In this document: piece by piece, positions 1-7,574 of the stretch
How positions within the stretch are numbered: position 1 is the stretch's first letter
How the letters are laid out: every line of letters begins with the position of its first letter
Source: Chromobacterium piscinae
GTDB taxonomy: Bacteria > Pseudomonadota > Gammaproteobacteria > Burkholderiales > Chromobacteriaceae
NCBI RefSeq assembly: GCF_021129175.1
Contig: NZ_JAJOHV010000087.1
Span: 1 to 33,811 of the forward strand
Direction of reading: 5' to 3'
Length of the DNA stretch: 33,811 bases
Position numbers and translations under genes: made by a program
Notes under the pieces: generated by a model
Database searches by the model: none
Told to the model about the DNA's origin: nothing
What the model saw: only the letters and a program-made list of their open reading frames with translations

Positions 1-1511
1 CCCTCCGCGCCGCCCGCAGGCGCAGGCGGCCTGACCAGATCGCGCATGACGGGACGCACCACGCCGAACAGCAAGTACAGCACCGCGATCGCCAGCAGGC
101 CGTACTTGATCAGGCTGGTGCCGTTGCCGCTGACGTAATCAATCACCCGCTCCTGCATGGTGACGGGCTGGGCGTTGTCGGCGAAGGCGGCATTGACCAC
201 GTTCAGCGTGTCGCCGCGCCCGGTGTTGTAGCCCATCGCCTCCTTCACCAGATTGTTGATCTGCTGCACTTCCTGCGGCGTCAGCGGCGTCGGCTTCATC
301 TCGCCGCTCTTGTCCGGCATACGCCGATAATTGACCACCACGGCCGCCGACAGGCGCTTGACCACGCCGGTGGGCACCTTGGTGTGCTGTATGGTCTTGT
401 CGACCTCGTAATTGGTGGTGATGTCGCGCTGCAGCGTGCCGCTGGCGCTGACGCCCAGGCCGGACAGATTGGCGGTGCCCGGCGCGGCTCCCGGCGGCAG
501 CGTGATCGGCGCCGACGCTGCGGAAGGCGGCTGGTTGGACAAGGCGCCGGGCACACCGGTGGGGTTCGCCGAGCCGTTGACCAGTTTCTCGCTGATCTGC
601 TGGCTGCGGGTGGCCGAGGGGTTGGGATTGGAATTGGGCCGGTAAGTCTCCGAGGTCTGCTCGGTTTCGGAGAAGTCGACATTGGCCGTCACCTGGGCGC
701 GGGCATTGCCATGGCCGAAGATAGGCTCCAGGATGTCTTCGATCCGCTTGACGTAGCCTTCCTCGATCTGGCGCACGAAGCCCAGCTGGCGCTGATCCAG
801 GCCGGAATTGTCATCAGGGCCGGTTTGCTTGGACAGCAGATTACCGTCCTGATCGACGATGGTGACATTCTTCAGCGGCAGGTTCGGCACCGAACTGGAC
901 ACCAGGTGCAGAATGCCCGCCACCTGGCCGCCGTCAAGCATTCGCCCCGGATACAGCTGCAGCATCACCGAAGCGGTGGGAGACTGCTGCTCGCGGACGA
1001 ACACGCTTTGCTTGGGCGTGGCGATGTGGACGCGGGCGCTCTGCACCGAGGAAACGGCCTCGATGGTGCGGGCGAGCTCGCCCTCGATGGAGCGCTGGTA
1101 ATTGACCTGCTCGGCAAACTGGCTGATGCCGAACTTCTGATTGTCCATCAGTTCGAAGCCGACGCCGCTGGCCTTGGGCAAGCCCTGGGCCGCCAGCTTC
1201 AACCGGACATCGTAAACCTTGTCCGCCGGCACAGAAACCACGCCCCCCTCGCCCAACTGATAGGGGATGTTCATCTGCTGCAACGCGGCCGTGACCTGGC
1301 CGCCGTCGCGATCGGCCAGATTGGAGAACAGTATCTTGTAGGAAGGCGTGCGGTTGAGGACCACCGCGCCGACGACGACGGCGAAAATCGCGGCCAGCGC
1401 CGTAAGGAACAGGATTTTTCGGTTATTCGGCAGCGCCTTGAAGCGGTCACCCGCTTCATTCAGTCGCGCGCGCCAAACTGGAGTAGCGTTTTCTTCTGCC
1501 AGATCAGCCAT
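1..1511 (-). CDS. fliF: Flagellar MS-ring protein FliF (C-terminus cut by window edge)
   Basis: FliF builds the MS ring in the inner membrane, the platform for the flagellar rotor and export gate. Reading the minus strand from the ATG at 1511 gives MADLAEENATPV, then a first membrane segment around residues 33-52 (ILFLTALAAIFAVVVGAVVL) and the SYKILFSNL start of the periplasmic ring-building domain. Further on come the conserved stretch around SVQSARVHIATP, a Pro/Ser/Asn-rich variable region, and a second membrane segment just before a VVRPVMRDL sequence near the window edge. About 503 codons are present, so only the cytoplasmic tail that binds FliG is missing, judging from the usual 550-570 residues. 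No good ribosome-binding site precedes the ATG. It lies 51 bases downstream of fliE, probably in the same operon. Confidence 0.96.
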   Translation of the reverse strand, partial: MADLAEENATPVWRARLNEAGDRFKALPNNRKILFLTALAAIFAVVVGAVVLNRTPSYKILFSNLADRDGGQVTAALQQMNIPYQLGEGGVVSVPADKVYDVRLKLAAQGLPKASGVGFELMDNQKFGISQFAEQVNYQRSIEGELARTIEAVSSVQSARVHIATPKQSVFVREQQSPTASVMLQLYPGRMLDGGQVAGILHLVSSSVPNLPLKNVTIVDQDGNLLSKQTGPDDNSGLDQRQLGFVRQIEEGYVKRIEDILEPIFGHGNARAQVTANVDFSETEQTSETYRPNSNPNPSATRSQQISEKLVNGSANPTGVPGALSNQPPSAASAPITLPPGAAPGTANLSGLGVSASGTLQRDITTNYEVDKTIQHTKVPTGVVKRLSAAVVVNYRRMPDKSGEMKPTPLTPQEVQQINNLVKEAMGYNTGRGDTLNVVNAAFADNAQPVTMQERVIDYVSGNGTSLIKYGLLAIAVLYLLFGVVRPVMRDLVRPPAPAGGAE

Positions 1512-1562
1512 ACGGTGGTTTATGGTTTAGGTCCACCGCCGCCGGGCCGTGGCAAGGCAGCG

Positions 1563-1886
1563 CTAGACTTGAGTATTCATGATTTCCTGATAGGCGCTGA
1601 CCAGCTTGTTTCGCGCCTGAACCATCGTCTGGAACGACAGGCTGGCTTTCTGCAGCGACACCATCACGTCCTGCAGATTGACCTCCTTGTTGTCGCCCAG
1701 CTGAAACTGCTTTTGCATCTCCTCCGATGTCTGCTGCGCCGAATTGACCTGCTCTATCGTTGATTTGAGCACGTCGGAAAAGTCGACCTGCGGCGTCTGC
1801 TGAGTCGCCTGCGGCTGTTTGCCTGAAGCCAGCGCCGCCGCGCTTTTCAGCTCGCCCAGCAACTGGTCGATATTATTGACTGACAT
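1563..1886 (-). CDS. fliE: Flagellar hook-basal body protein FliE
   Basis: FliE is the small adaptor joining the MS ring to the proximal rod. The 107-residue product has the usual length and the typical Gln/Ser/Thr-rich, helical composition. The conserved C-terminal half runs VNLQDVMVSLQKASLSFQ, then QARNKLVSAYQEIMNTQV, which is the family signature. The ATG at 1886 lies two bases after the TAG stop of the response-regulator gene, so translation is probably coupled to it. Order regulator-fliE-fliF matches the fleR-fliE-fliF order known from Pseudomonas. It has no signal peptide, as expected for a protein exported by the flagellar type III system. Confidence 0.97.
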   Translation of the reverse strand: MSVNNIDQLLGELKSAAALASGKQPQATQQTPQVDFSDVLKSTIEQVNSAQQTSEEMQKQFQLGDNKEVNLQDVMVSLQKASLSFQTMVQARNKLVSAYQEIMNTQV

Positions 1887-1888
1887 GG

Positions 1889-3265
1889 CTACTCCGTGCC
1901 ATTTCCCTCCGGAACATCTCCACCGGCATCCGCAGCGTCTTCATCACGGTAACGCTGCAATTTGTAGCGCAAAGTGCGCTCGCTGATGCCCAGCTTCTCC
2001 GCAGCCAGCTTCTTCACGCCGCCGACTGCCGTCAATGTTTCCAGAATATGGCGTTTTTCAAGGGTTTTCATGTCGGTTTCACCCGACACCGAACTGTCCG
2101 ACTCGGACTCTGCCCGGGTAAACTGCCCCACGCCTGCAATATCGCCCAGCATCAGATCGGCGGCAAGAATTTCCGCCCCGGCGGCAAGAATGACCGCCCG
2201 CTGCACGACATTATCCAGTTCGCGGATGTTACCCTCCCAACTATAGGCCGTCAAATGACGTTCCGCATCCCTGGAAAATACCAAAGACGCCCGCCCGGCG
2301 GCCTCCGCATGTTTTTTAAGCAGGAATCGTGCCAATGGCAGGATATCATCCTGGCGCTCGGCCAGCGCGGGTATCCGCAAAGGAAAAACATTCAGACGGA
2401 AATACAGGTCTTCCCTGAAATTTCCCGCCTCCACCGCCGCCTGCAAATCGCGGTTGGATGTGGCCAGCACGCGAATGTCCAGCTTGATGGCCCTGGTGCT
2501 GCCTATCCGCTCCACTTCGCGCTCCTGCAGCACCCGCAGCAGCTTGGCCTGCAGCGGCAGCGGCATCTCGGTGACTTCATCCAGCAAAATGGTGCCCGCC
2601 TGAGCCTGCTCGAACTTGCCGGGCAGCGCCTGCGCCGCGCCGGTGAAGGCGCCGCGCTCATGGCCGAACAGCGTGGACTCCAGCAGGTTGTCCGGGATCG
2701 CCGCGCAGTTGACGGCGACGAAAGGCCCGCCGCCGCGCCGGGAATGGCGATGGATGTAACGCGCCAGCACTTCCTTGCCGCTGCCGCTCGGACCGGAAAT
2801 CATCACGCTGGCGTCGCTCTGCGCCACCCTGCCCGCCAGCGCGAACAACTGACGCATCGCGGCGGATTCCGCCACCACTTCGCCGCCGTCGTCGCCCGGC
2901 ATCGCCAACAGATGCTTCGCCACCTCGGCGAGCAGGCTCTGCGGCTCGAAGGGCTTAAGCAGATAATGGGCGGCCCCGGCGCGCAACAGCTCGATCGCGC
3001 GCTCGATCACGCCATAAGCCGTCATCAGGATGAAAGGCACGCCGGGATAGCGCTTCTTCGCCTCCTCGAACAAATCATAGCCGTCCATCGGCGCCATCTG
3101 CGCGTCGGAAATGATCAGCCCCACCGGCTCCTTGGCCAGCTTCAGCAGGGCGGCGCCGCCGTCGGCGGCCTCCAGCGTCGGATAGCCGGCCAGCGACAGC
3201 GTGTCGACGATGGCTTCGCGCAAGTCGGCGTCGTCCTCAACCACCAGAATCGGAAGATACTTCAT
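1889..3265 (-). CDS. fleR: Sigma-54-dependent response regulator, FleR/FlrC-like
   Basis: A three-domain NtrC-type activator of 458 residues when started at the ATG at 3265; a TTG at 3274 would add three residues. The receiver has the acidic pair EDD near residues 10-12, phospho-acceptor Asp54 (ISDAQ), Thr82 (MTAYG) and Lys104 (LLKPF). The AAA+ domain has Walker A GPSGSGKE at 158-165, the sigma-54-contacting GAFTGA loop at 205-210 and Walker B ILLDE at 227-230. A Fis-type helix-turn-helix (KKLAAEKLGISERTLRYKL) closes the protein. By family and position it should switch on the middle or late flagellar genes. Its usual partner kinase FleS is not adjacent; a CheB-type domain gene occupies that place. 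No convincing Shine-Dalgarno sequence separates the two candidate starts. Confidence 0.92.
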   Translation of the reverse strand: MKYLPILVVEDDADLREAIVDTLSLAGYPTLEAADGGAALLKLAKEPVGLIISDAQMAPMDGYDLFEEAKKRYPGVPFILMTAYGVIERAIELLRAGAAHYLLKPFEPQSLLAEVAKHLLAMPGDDGGEVVAESAAMRQLFALAGRVAQSDASVMISGPSGSGKEVLARYIHRHSRRGGGPFVAVNCAAIPDNLLESTLFGHERGAFTGAAQALPGKFEQAQAGTILLDEVTEMPLPLQAKLLRVLQEREVERIGSTRAIKLDIRVLATSNRDLQAAVEAGNFREDLYFRLNVFPLRIPALAERQDDILPLARFLLKKHAEAAGRASLVFSRDAERHLTAYSWEGNIRELDNVVQRAVILAAGAEILAADLMLGDIAGVGQFTRAESESDSSVSGETDMKTLEKRHILETLTAVGGVKKLAAEKLGISERTLRYKLQRYRDEDAADAGGDVPEGNGTE

Positions 3266-3289
3266 GGAGTCCAATGCTTCTTATTATGG

Positions 3290-3985
3290 TTACACCGATG
3301 GCTGGCGCTGGTGCGCCAGCGTGACCAGCCGCTGGGCGATGCTGCCGAGCGCCAGCACCTCGTGGGTGGCGCCGATGGCGATCGCCTCCTTGGGCATGCC
3401 GAACACCACGCAGCTCGTCTCGTCCTGAGCGATGTTCCAGGCGCCGGCCTGCCGCATCTCCAGCATGCCGTTGGCGCCGTCGCGGCCCATGCCGGTCAGG
3501 ATCACGCCTATGCTGTTCTTGCCGACCAGATTGGCGGCGGAGCGGAACAGCACATCCACCGACGGCCGATGGCGGTTCACCGCCGGGCCGTTGTTCAGCG
3601 AGGTGCTGTAGCCTATCGTCGGCGCGCTCTTGATCAATAAATGGGAATGGCCGGGCGCGATGTAGACGGTGCCGGGCTGCAGCCTTTCATTGTCCTCCGC
3701 CTCCTTCACCCGCAAGCGGCACAGCGAATCCAGCCGCTGCGCGAACGAATGAGTGAACATTTCCGGCATGTGCTGGGCGATCAGAATCGGCGGCATGTTG
3801 GCGGGCAGTGTGGTCAGCAGCGCGCGCAAGGCCTCGGTGCCGCCCGTGGAGGAGCCGATGACGATGACGGTTTGGCTGGCCAGCGGCGTCTTGGTCGGCT
3901 GGCGCGGCAGGATCACGTCCGCGCTGTGGCTGGGGACGATTTCCAAAGGAGTCTTGTTCGCTCGCTCTCGCGAAGTCAAGGCCAT
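3290..3985 (-). CDS. Stand-alone CheB-type protein-glutamate methylesterase domain
   Basis: The 231-residue protein is almost entirely a CheB catalytic domain. Visible are the nucleophile Ser46 in VIGSSTGG, His72 in AQHMPEMF and Asp169 in TGMGRDG, which match the Ser-His-Asp triad of Salmonella CheB. The first 38 residues are a short, low-similarity leader with no receiver-domain motifs, so the phosphorylation-gated half of normal CheB is absent. The ATG at 3985 has AAGG about seven bases upstream. CheB enzymes remove methyl groups from, and deamidate, chemoreceptor glutamates or glutamines. Without a receiver this one would be constitutive or controlled by a separate partner. It lies 24 bases upstream of the FleR-like regulator, where a kinase gene would be expected. 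Confidence 0.9.
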   Translation of the reverse strand: MALTSRERANKTPLEIVPSHSADVILPRQPTKTPLASQTVIVIGSSTGGTEALRALLTTLPANMPPILIAQHMPEMFTHSFAQRLDSLCRLRVKEAEDNERLQPGTVYIAPGHSHLLIKSAPTIGYSTSLNNGPAVNRHRPSVDVLFRSAANLVGKNSIGVILTGMGRDGANGMLEMRQAGAWNIAQDETSCVVFGMPKEAIAIGATHEVLALGSIAQRLVTLAHQRQPSV

Positions 3986-4096
3986 GTTTTTACCTTGCAG
4001 ACAGAGTTCGCCCGCGCGGCCGTCGGCTTCGGCCCGCCCAAGCGTGACTGGGTTGTTTCAAATAGCTTAGCAGGAGCGCCGACTCCGGTCAGGCGC

Positions 4097-4579
4097 TCAA
4101 CGCAATCCGGCCTCTATCCTGGCCAGCCAGGCGTCGCAGGCGGCCTCCAGCAGGTCCAACACCTGCTCGAAGCCCCGATCGCCGCCGTAATACGGATCCG
4201 GCACCTCCCGATCTTGCCCCAACGGCTCCAGCATCAGATGCAGGCGATCGCTCAGTTCCTCGGGACAACGCCGGCGCAGGTCGTCCAGGTTATGGCGATC
4301 CGCGGCCAGGATCAGGTCGAAAGCGGAGAAGTCTCCATCAGCCACCTGGCGGGCCCGCTGCGCGGAAAGATCATATCCCCGCCCAGCGGCGGCGCGCATG
4401 CTGCGCGCGTCCGGCGGCTCGCCAACGTGATAGCCATGGGTTCCGGCGGAGTCCAGCCGGATCCGGCCCGACCACCCTGTCGCGGCCAGCCGTTTCCGCA
4501 TCACGCCCTCCGCGGTGGGTGATCGGCAGATATTGCCGTGGCAGACAAAAAGGATGGAGAAAAAATCCTTTCCGCTCAT
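4097..4579 (-). CDS. Low-molecular-weight protein tyrosine phosphatase
   Basis: A cytoplasmic phosphotyrosine phosphatase of 160 residues. The active-site P-loop is at residues 12-20 (VCHGNICRS), with nucleophile Cys13 and Arg19, and the general acid is Asp128 in the DPYYGG motif. The start was placed at the ATG at 4579 because AAGGGGAA lies just upstream and the family begins a few residues before the P-loop; an in-frame extension to 4669 adds unrelated residues. Family members act on tyrosine kinases controlling capsule or exopolysaccharide (Wzb type) or on other phosphoproteins. No BY-kinase or polysaccharide genes lie beside it, so its substrate cannot be inferred here. Confidence 0.95.
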   Translation of the reverse strand: MSGKDFFSILFVCHGNICRSPTAEGVMRKRLAATGWSGRIRLDSAGTHGYHVGEPPDARSMRAAAGRGYDLSAQRARQVADGDFSAFDLILAADRHNLDDLRRRCPEELSDRLHLMLEPLGQDREVPDPYYGGDRGFEQVLDLLEAACDAWLARIEAGLR

Positions 4580-5135
4580 AGAGTTCCCCTTGATGAAATC
4601 CAAACTCGCCGCGCAGCGCACGAATTTCCCGCGGATCATGTTTTTAAGCCTGCGCGCGATGCGTGCCATATTGACACGAAAATCAGATGACAGCCAGCAG
4701 CCCCACCCTTCCTGGCGACTGCATTTCCTCCTACCGAACTCAGAAAATATATCCTCTGACCAGCATGAAAACCGAATCCGCGCTCAAAAAATCTTCTTAT
4801 GAATTATTCAGGCACAAGCTGAAATGATTACGCGAAAATTCTGCACCTAATTATCAAAATGCCGAATCCGACATTTCGAAACCTCCATTTCCAATCATTC
4901 GACGTGCCAAAAAATCAATGCATCGAAAAACAAAGCTGTACTTTAAGACATGAAATCCATATTTCCCGTCAAAATATCCTCATTCCAGAGATTTATATAT
5001 TGCGCCGCCGGCCAATTGAAAATACCATGCAGGCGGCATGTCGGTGATGGCTGGCATTAAGAAATCGTCCCGCCATCATTCATATTGCATCCTGCCGTAG
5101 CGTTTCTTGACAACCTCATTTCAAGGAGTGGCAAC
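4580..5135. other. Intergenic gap of 556 bases, AT-rich in its centre
   Basis: No convincing gene was found between the divergent phosphatase and lectin genes. From about 4740 to 5035 the sequence is conspicuously richer in A and T than its surroundings. Open frames there (for example 4859-5047 plus, and a 20-codon frame from 4765) lack a ribosome-binding site and any recognisable protein features. TA-rich stretches such as TTTATATATT near 4992-5001 could be -10 elements, but no matching -35 stands out. The lectin gene's ribosome-binding site AAGGAG is at 5123-5128. The low GC suggests a promoter/silencing region (H-NS type) or acquired DNA; both are inference. Confidence 0.5.
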
Positions 5136-5477
5136 ATGGCAAATACCCTGCTTCCCAATCAGGTCCTGGGCATCAACGAATACCTGCTGTCGACCAACGG
5201 CGCCTACCAGCTGATTCTGCAAAGCGACGGCAACCTGGTGCTGTACCGGATGGCCAACCACCATCCGCTGTGGGCCTCCAACACCAATGGCAAGGACGCC
5301 ATGCGCGCCATCATGCAGACCGACGGCAACTTCGTGCTGTACGACTTCCATGGCAAAGCGCTGTGGGCGTCCGGCACCAACGGCAAGCCCGGATGTTTCG
5401 TCACCATGCAAGATGACGGCAACCTGGTGATCTACGAACCGAAGATCCCGGTTTGGGCATCCAACACCGCCCAGTAA
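5136..5477 (+). CDS. Bulb-type (monocot mannose-binding) lectin domain protein
   Basis: A 113-residue single-domain protein made of three tandem beta-prism II repeats. Each carries the mannose-binding signature Q-x-D-x-N-x-V-x-Y: QSDGNLVLY (29-37), QTDGNFVLY (61-69) and QDDGNLVIY (92-100). Each repeat ends in a Trp-Ala-Ser motif (LWASNT, LWASGT, VWASNT). All sugar-contacting positions of the signature are intact, so mannose or mannan binding is likely. There is no signal peptide, membrane segment or fused enzyme domain. The ATG at 5136 is preceded by AAGGAG seven bases away. Related domains occur in plant Galanthus lectin and in lectin-like bacteriocins (LlpA, which has two domains). This one is half that size, so a bacteriocin role is not established. 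It is a monocistronic gene next to the AT-rich gap. Confidence 0.93.
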   Translation: MANTLLPNQVLGINEYLLSTNGAYQLILQSDGNLVLYRMANHHPLWASNTNGKDAMRAIMQTDGNFVLYDFHGKALWASGTNGKPGCFVTMQDDGNLVIYEPKIPVWASNTAQ

Positions 5478-5487
5478 GCTCTGAATA

Positions 5488-5519
5488 GCCCGGACGTGCC
5501 AATACGGCGGCGTCCGGGC
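5488..5519 (+). terminator. Hairpin after the lectin gene, possible terminator
   Basis: A perfect nine-base stem GCCCGGACG / CGTCCGGGC encloses a 14-base loop, starting ten bases after the lectin stop and before the convergent LysR gene. No T-run follows on either strand, so it may end transcription only weakly or act as an mRNA 3'-end stabiliser. Confidence 0.45.
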
Positions 5520-5534
5520 GCCTGTCCTTCCCGA

Positions 5535-6464
5535 TCAAAATCTCCCCTCCTCCACTACCCGCTGTGCCAGCGTCTGCAATTGCCCTCTCATCTCTAACAC
5601 CAGCCGCCATACGCGCTCCGCGGCAGGCGACAGCGTGCGGTTGCGCCGGCGGATCAAGACAATGCGGCGGCTGGCGCGCGGCGACAAGCGGCGCGCGATC
5701 AGGCCGCAGTTTTCCGGCAATGGCATGGCCAGCCCCGGCGACACGCTGACGCCGATGCCGGCGGCCACCATGCGGAACACCGAATTGGAATGGCCCAACT
5801 GCTGCGCCACCGGGCAATCCAGGCCATGTTCGCGCAGCAATTGATCTATCAGCGACCGGCTGCCGGAGCTGTCATCCAACAACACCAGCGCCTCGCCATC
5901 CAACTGCCCCCACTCCACCGACTCGCTCGCGGCCAGTCGGTGATCGGCGCGGCACACCAGCCAGAAGTCGTCGACCAGCACCGTTTCCTGTTCCAGATCG
6001 TCGCAGGGCTCCGGCTCCACCACCAGGCCGAAGTCCACCTCGCCGCCGCGCACCGCCGCGACATTCAGGCGCTGGACCTGATCATGCAGGCGCAGGCCCA
6101 GTTGCGGATAGCGTTCGCGGCAGGCGGAAACGATGGCCGGCATCAGGCTAGCCGACAGCGTCGGGCTGCTGGCGACGTGGACGCTGCCCAGTGCCTGCTC
6201 GCTCTCCTTGCGCGCGGCGTCCAGCACCTCGTCCAACTCCTCCAGCGCCCGCCTGAGCTTGGGCAGCAGCCGCGCGCCGGCCGCGGTCAACGCCACTTCG
6301 CGGGTGGTGCGGTCCAGCAGGCGCAATGCCAGCGCCTGCTCCAGCTCCCGCACCGTGCGGCTGACCGCCGGCTGGGTCAGGCCCAGCTCATCGCCGGCCC
6401 GGCTGAAACTGGCGTGCTCGGCCACCCGGCAGAAGGCTCTTAGCTGTCTCAGCGTGAAATTCAT
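5535..6464 (-). CDS. LysR-family transcriptional regulator
   Basis: A 309-residue LysR-type regulator of standard length. The N-terminal winged helix is clear (LRQLRAFCRVAEHASFSRAGDELGLTQPAVSRTVRELE split over residues 5-43), followed by the linker helix and a periplasmic-binding-protein-like effector domain from about residue 90 (GSVHVASSPTLSASLMPAIV). It is transcribed divergently from the transporter gene at 6546 with an 81-base gap, the usual arrangement for a LysR regulator and its target. The effector is unknown. The transporter is therefore its most likely target, by inference. Confidence 0.93.
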   Translation of the reverse strand: MNFTLRQLRAFCRVAEHASFSRAGDELGLTQPAVSRTVRELEQALALRLLDRTTREVALTAAGARLLPKLRRALEELDEVLDAARKESEQALGSVHVASSPTLSASLMPAIVSACRERYPQLGLRLHDQVQRLNVAAVRGGEVDFGLVVEPEPCDDLEQETVLVDDFWLVCRADHRLAASESVEWGQLDGEALVLLDDSSGSRSLIDQLLREHGLDCPVAQQLGHSNSVFRMVAAGIGVSVSPGLAMPLPENCGLIARRLSPRASRRIVLIRRRNRTLSPAAERVWRLVLEMRGQLQTLAQRVVEEGRF

Positions 6465-6490
6465 AAAAATATCTTTTTAATTGATCAAAT

Positions 6491-6500
6491 AAATGCATTT
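6491..6500. promoter_or_regulatory. Palindrome in LysR/transporter divergent gap (candidate operator)
   Basis: AAATGCATTT is a perfect ten-base palindrome in the AT-rich 81-base gap between the two divergent genes. Its flanks extend the symmetry only imperfectly. LysR proteins bind interrupted dyads of T-N11-A type in such gaps, so this is a plausible but weak operator candidate. Confidence 0.35.
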
Positions 6501-6545
6501 GTATTCTTAATTAATCCGCGCTTCAATAGCAAGATCAAACAACGA

Positions 6546-7529
6546 ATGCCTGATGCCATGCCCAAGCTGTTGGATTCTTTCACCCTGGCCTTGCTGGCCA
6601 CCGTCGCGCTGGCCAGCCTGCTGCCCTGCTCCGGCCAGACCGCGCAAATCTTCAACCTGGCCACCAATCTGGCGATCGGCCTGCTGTTCTTCCTGCACGG
6701 CGCCAAGCTGTCGCGCGAGGCGGTGGTGGCTGGCGCCGGCCACTGGCGGCTGCACCTGACCGTGCTCGCCTGCACTTTCGCGCTGTTCCCGCTGCTGGGC
6801 CTGCTGCTCAAGCCGGTGCTGACGCCGCTGGTGACGCCGGAGCTATACCTGGGCGTGCTCTATCTGTGCATGCTGCCGTCCACCGTGCAGTCATCGATCG
6901 CCTTCACCTCGATGGCCCAGGGCAATGTCCCGGCCGCCATCTGCAGCGCCACCGCATCCAATCTGCTGGGCATCTTCATCACGCCGCTGCTGGTGGGCTG
7001 GCTGGTGGCCAGCCACGGCGGCGCGGCGCAGAACATGGGGTCTGCGCTGGACATCGTCTACCAGTTGCTGCTGCCCTTCATCGCCGGCCAGATCGCCCGC
7101 CGCTGGATAGGCGGCTGGGTGGACAAGCACAAGGCCATGCTGAAATACGTGGACCAGGGATCGATTCTGATGGTGGTGTACACCGCGTTCAGCGCGGCGG
7201 TGATCAGCGGGCTATGGCAACAGACACCGGCGGCGGCGCTGGCCGGCCTGCTGGCGGTCAACGCCATCCTGCTGGGCCTGTTGCTGGCGATCACCTCGCT
7301 GGCCGGCCGCAAGCTGGGCTTCAGCCGCGAAGACCGGATCACCATCTTGTTCTGCGGCTCGAAGAAGAGCCTGGCAAGCGGCGTGCCGATGGCCAAGGTG
7401 CTGTTCGCCGGCCACGCGATCGGCGCCATCGTGCTGCCCTTGATGCTGTTCCACCAGATCCAGCTGATGGTGTGCGCGATGCTGGCCCAGCGCTTCCGCA
7501 AGCGGCACCTGGCCGAAGCCCGCGCCTGA
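6546..7529 (+). CDS. Bile acid:sodium symporter family carrier (SLC10A7/YfeH-like)
   Basis: An integral membrane protein of 327 residues with about nine or ten hydrophobic segments spread over its whole length. It shows family features including the N-terminal LATNLAIGLLFFLHGAKLS segment, the MLPSTVQSSIAFTSMAQGN motif near the middle and a late CGSKKSLASGVPMAK motif. These are typical of the SLC10A7/YfeH branch of the bile acid:sodium symporter superfamily. The substrate is unknown and need not be a bile acid. An alternative ATG at 6558 would shorten it by four residues; neither start has a strong ribosome-binding site. The divergent LysR gene suggests substrate-responsive expression. A strong terminator follows directly. 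Confidence 0.92.
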   Translation: MPDAMPKLLDSFTLALLATVALASLLPCSGQTAQIFNLATNLAIGLLFFLHGAKLSREAVVAGAGHWRLHLTVLACTFALFPLLGLLLKPVLTPLVTPELYLGVLYLCMLPSTVQSSIAFTSMAQGNVPAAICSATASNLLGIFITPLLVGWLVASHGGAAQNMGSALDIVYQLLLPFIAGQIARRWIGGWVDKHKAMLKYVDQGSILMVVYTAFSAAVISGLWQQTPAAALAGLLAVNAILLGLLLAITSLAGRKLGFSREDRITILFCGSKKSLASGVPMAKVLFAGHAIGAIVLPLMLFHQIQLMVCAMLAQRFRKRHLAEARA

Positions 7530-7533
7530 AAGC

Positions 7534-7561
7534 AAAAATCCCCGCTGCGGCGGGGATTTTT
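7534..7561. terminator. Bidirectional rho-independent terminator
   Basis: A perfect twelve-base-pair stem, AAAAATCCCCGC pairing with GCGGGGATTTTT around the loop TGCG. It starts four bases after the transporter stop and ends 13 bases before the convergent racemase stop. The A-run on one side and T-run on the other give a U-tract in both directions. Confidence 0.95.
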
Positions 7562-7574
7562 CATCGACACGCCG

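Noticed and set aside
1887-1901. TGGCACGGAGTAGCC on the minus strand before fliE, resembling a sigma-54 promoter
   Set aside because: GG and GC are nine instead of ten bases apart, and it touches the fliE start codon, leaving no room for a transcript start.
2048-3640. A 530-codon plus-strand frame opposite the sigma-54 response regulator
   Set aside because: It is antisense to a clear NtrC-type gene and has a low-complexity His/Gln/Arg composition.
4765-4827. A 20-codon frame (MKTESALKKSSYELFRHKLK) in the same gap
   Set aside because: It could be a small protein, but there is no Shine-Dalgarno sequence or other support.
4859-5047. A 62-codon plus-strand frame in the AT-rich gap
   Set aside because: No ribosome-binding site, no domain or membrane features, and a composition that follows the local base bias.
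6491-6500. Treating AAATGCATTT as a proven LysR site
   Set aside because: Ten symmetric bases in AT-rich DNA can arise by chance and the flanks are not symmetric, so it is kept only as a weak candidate.
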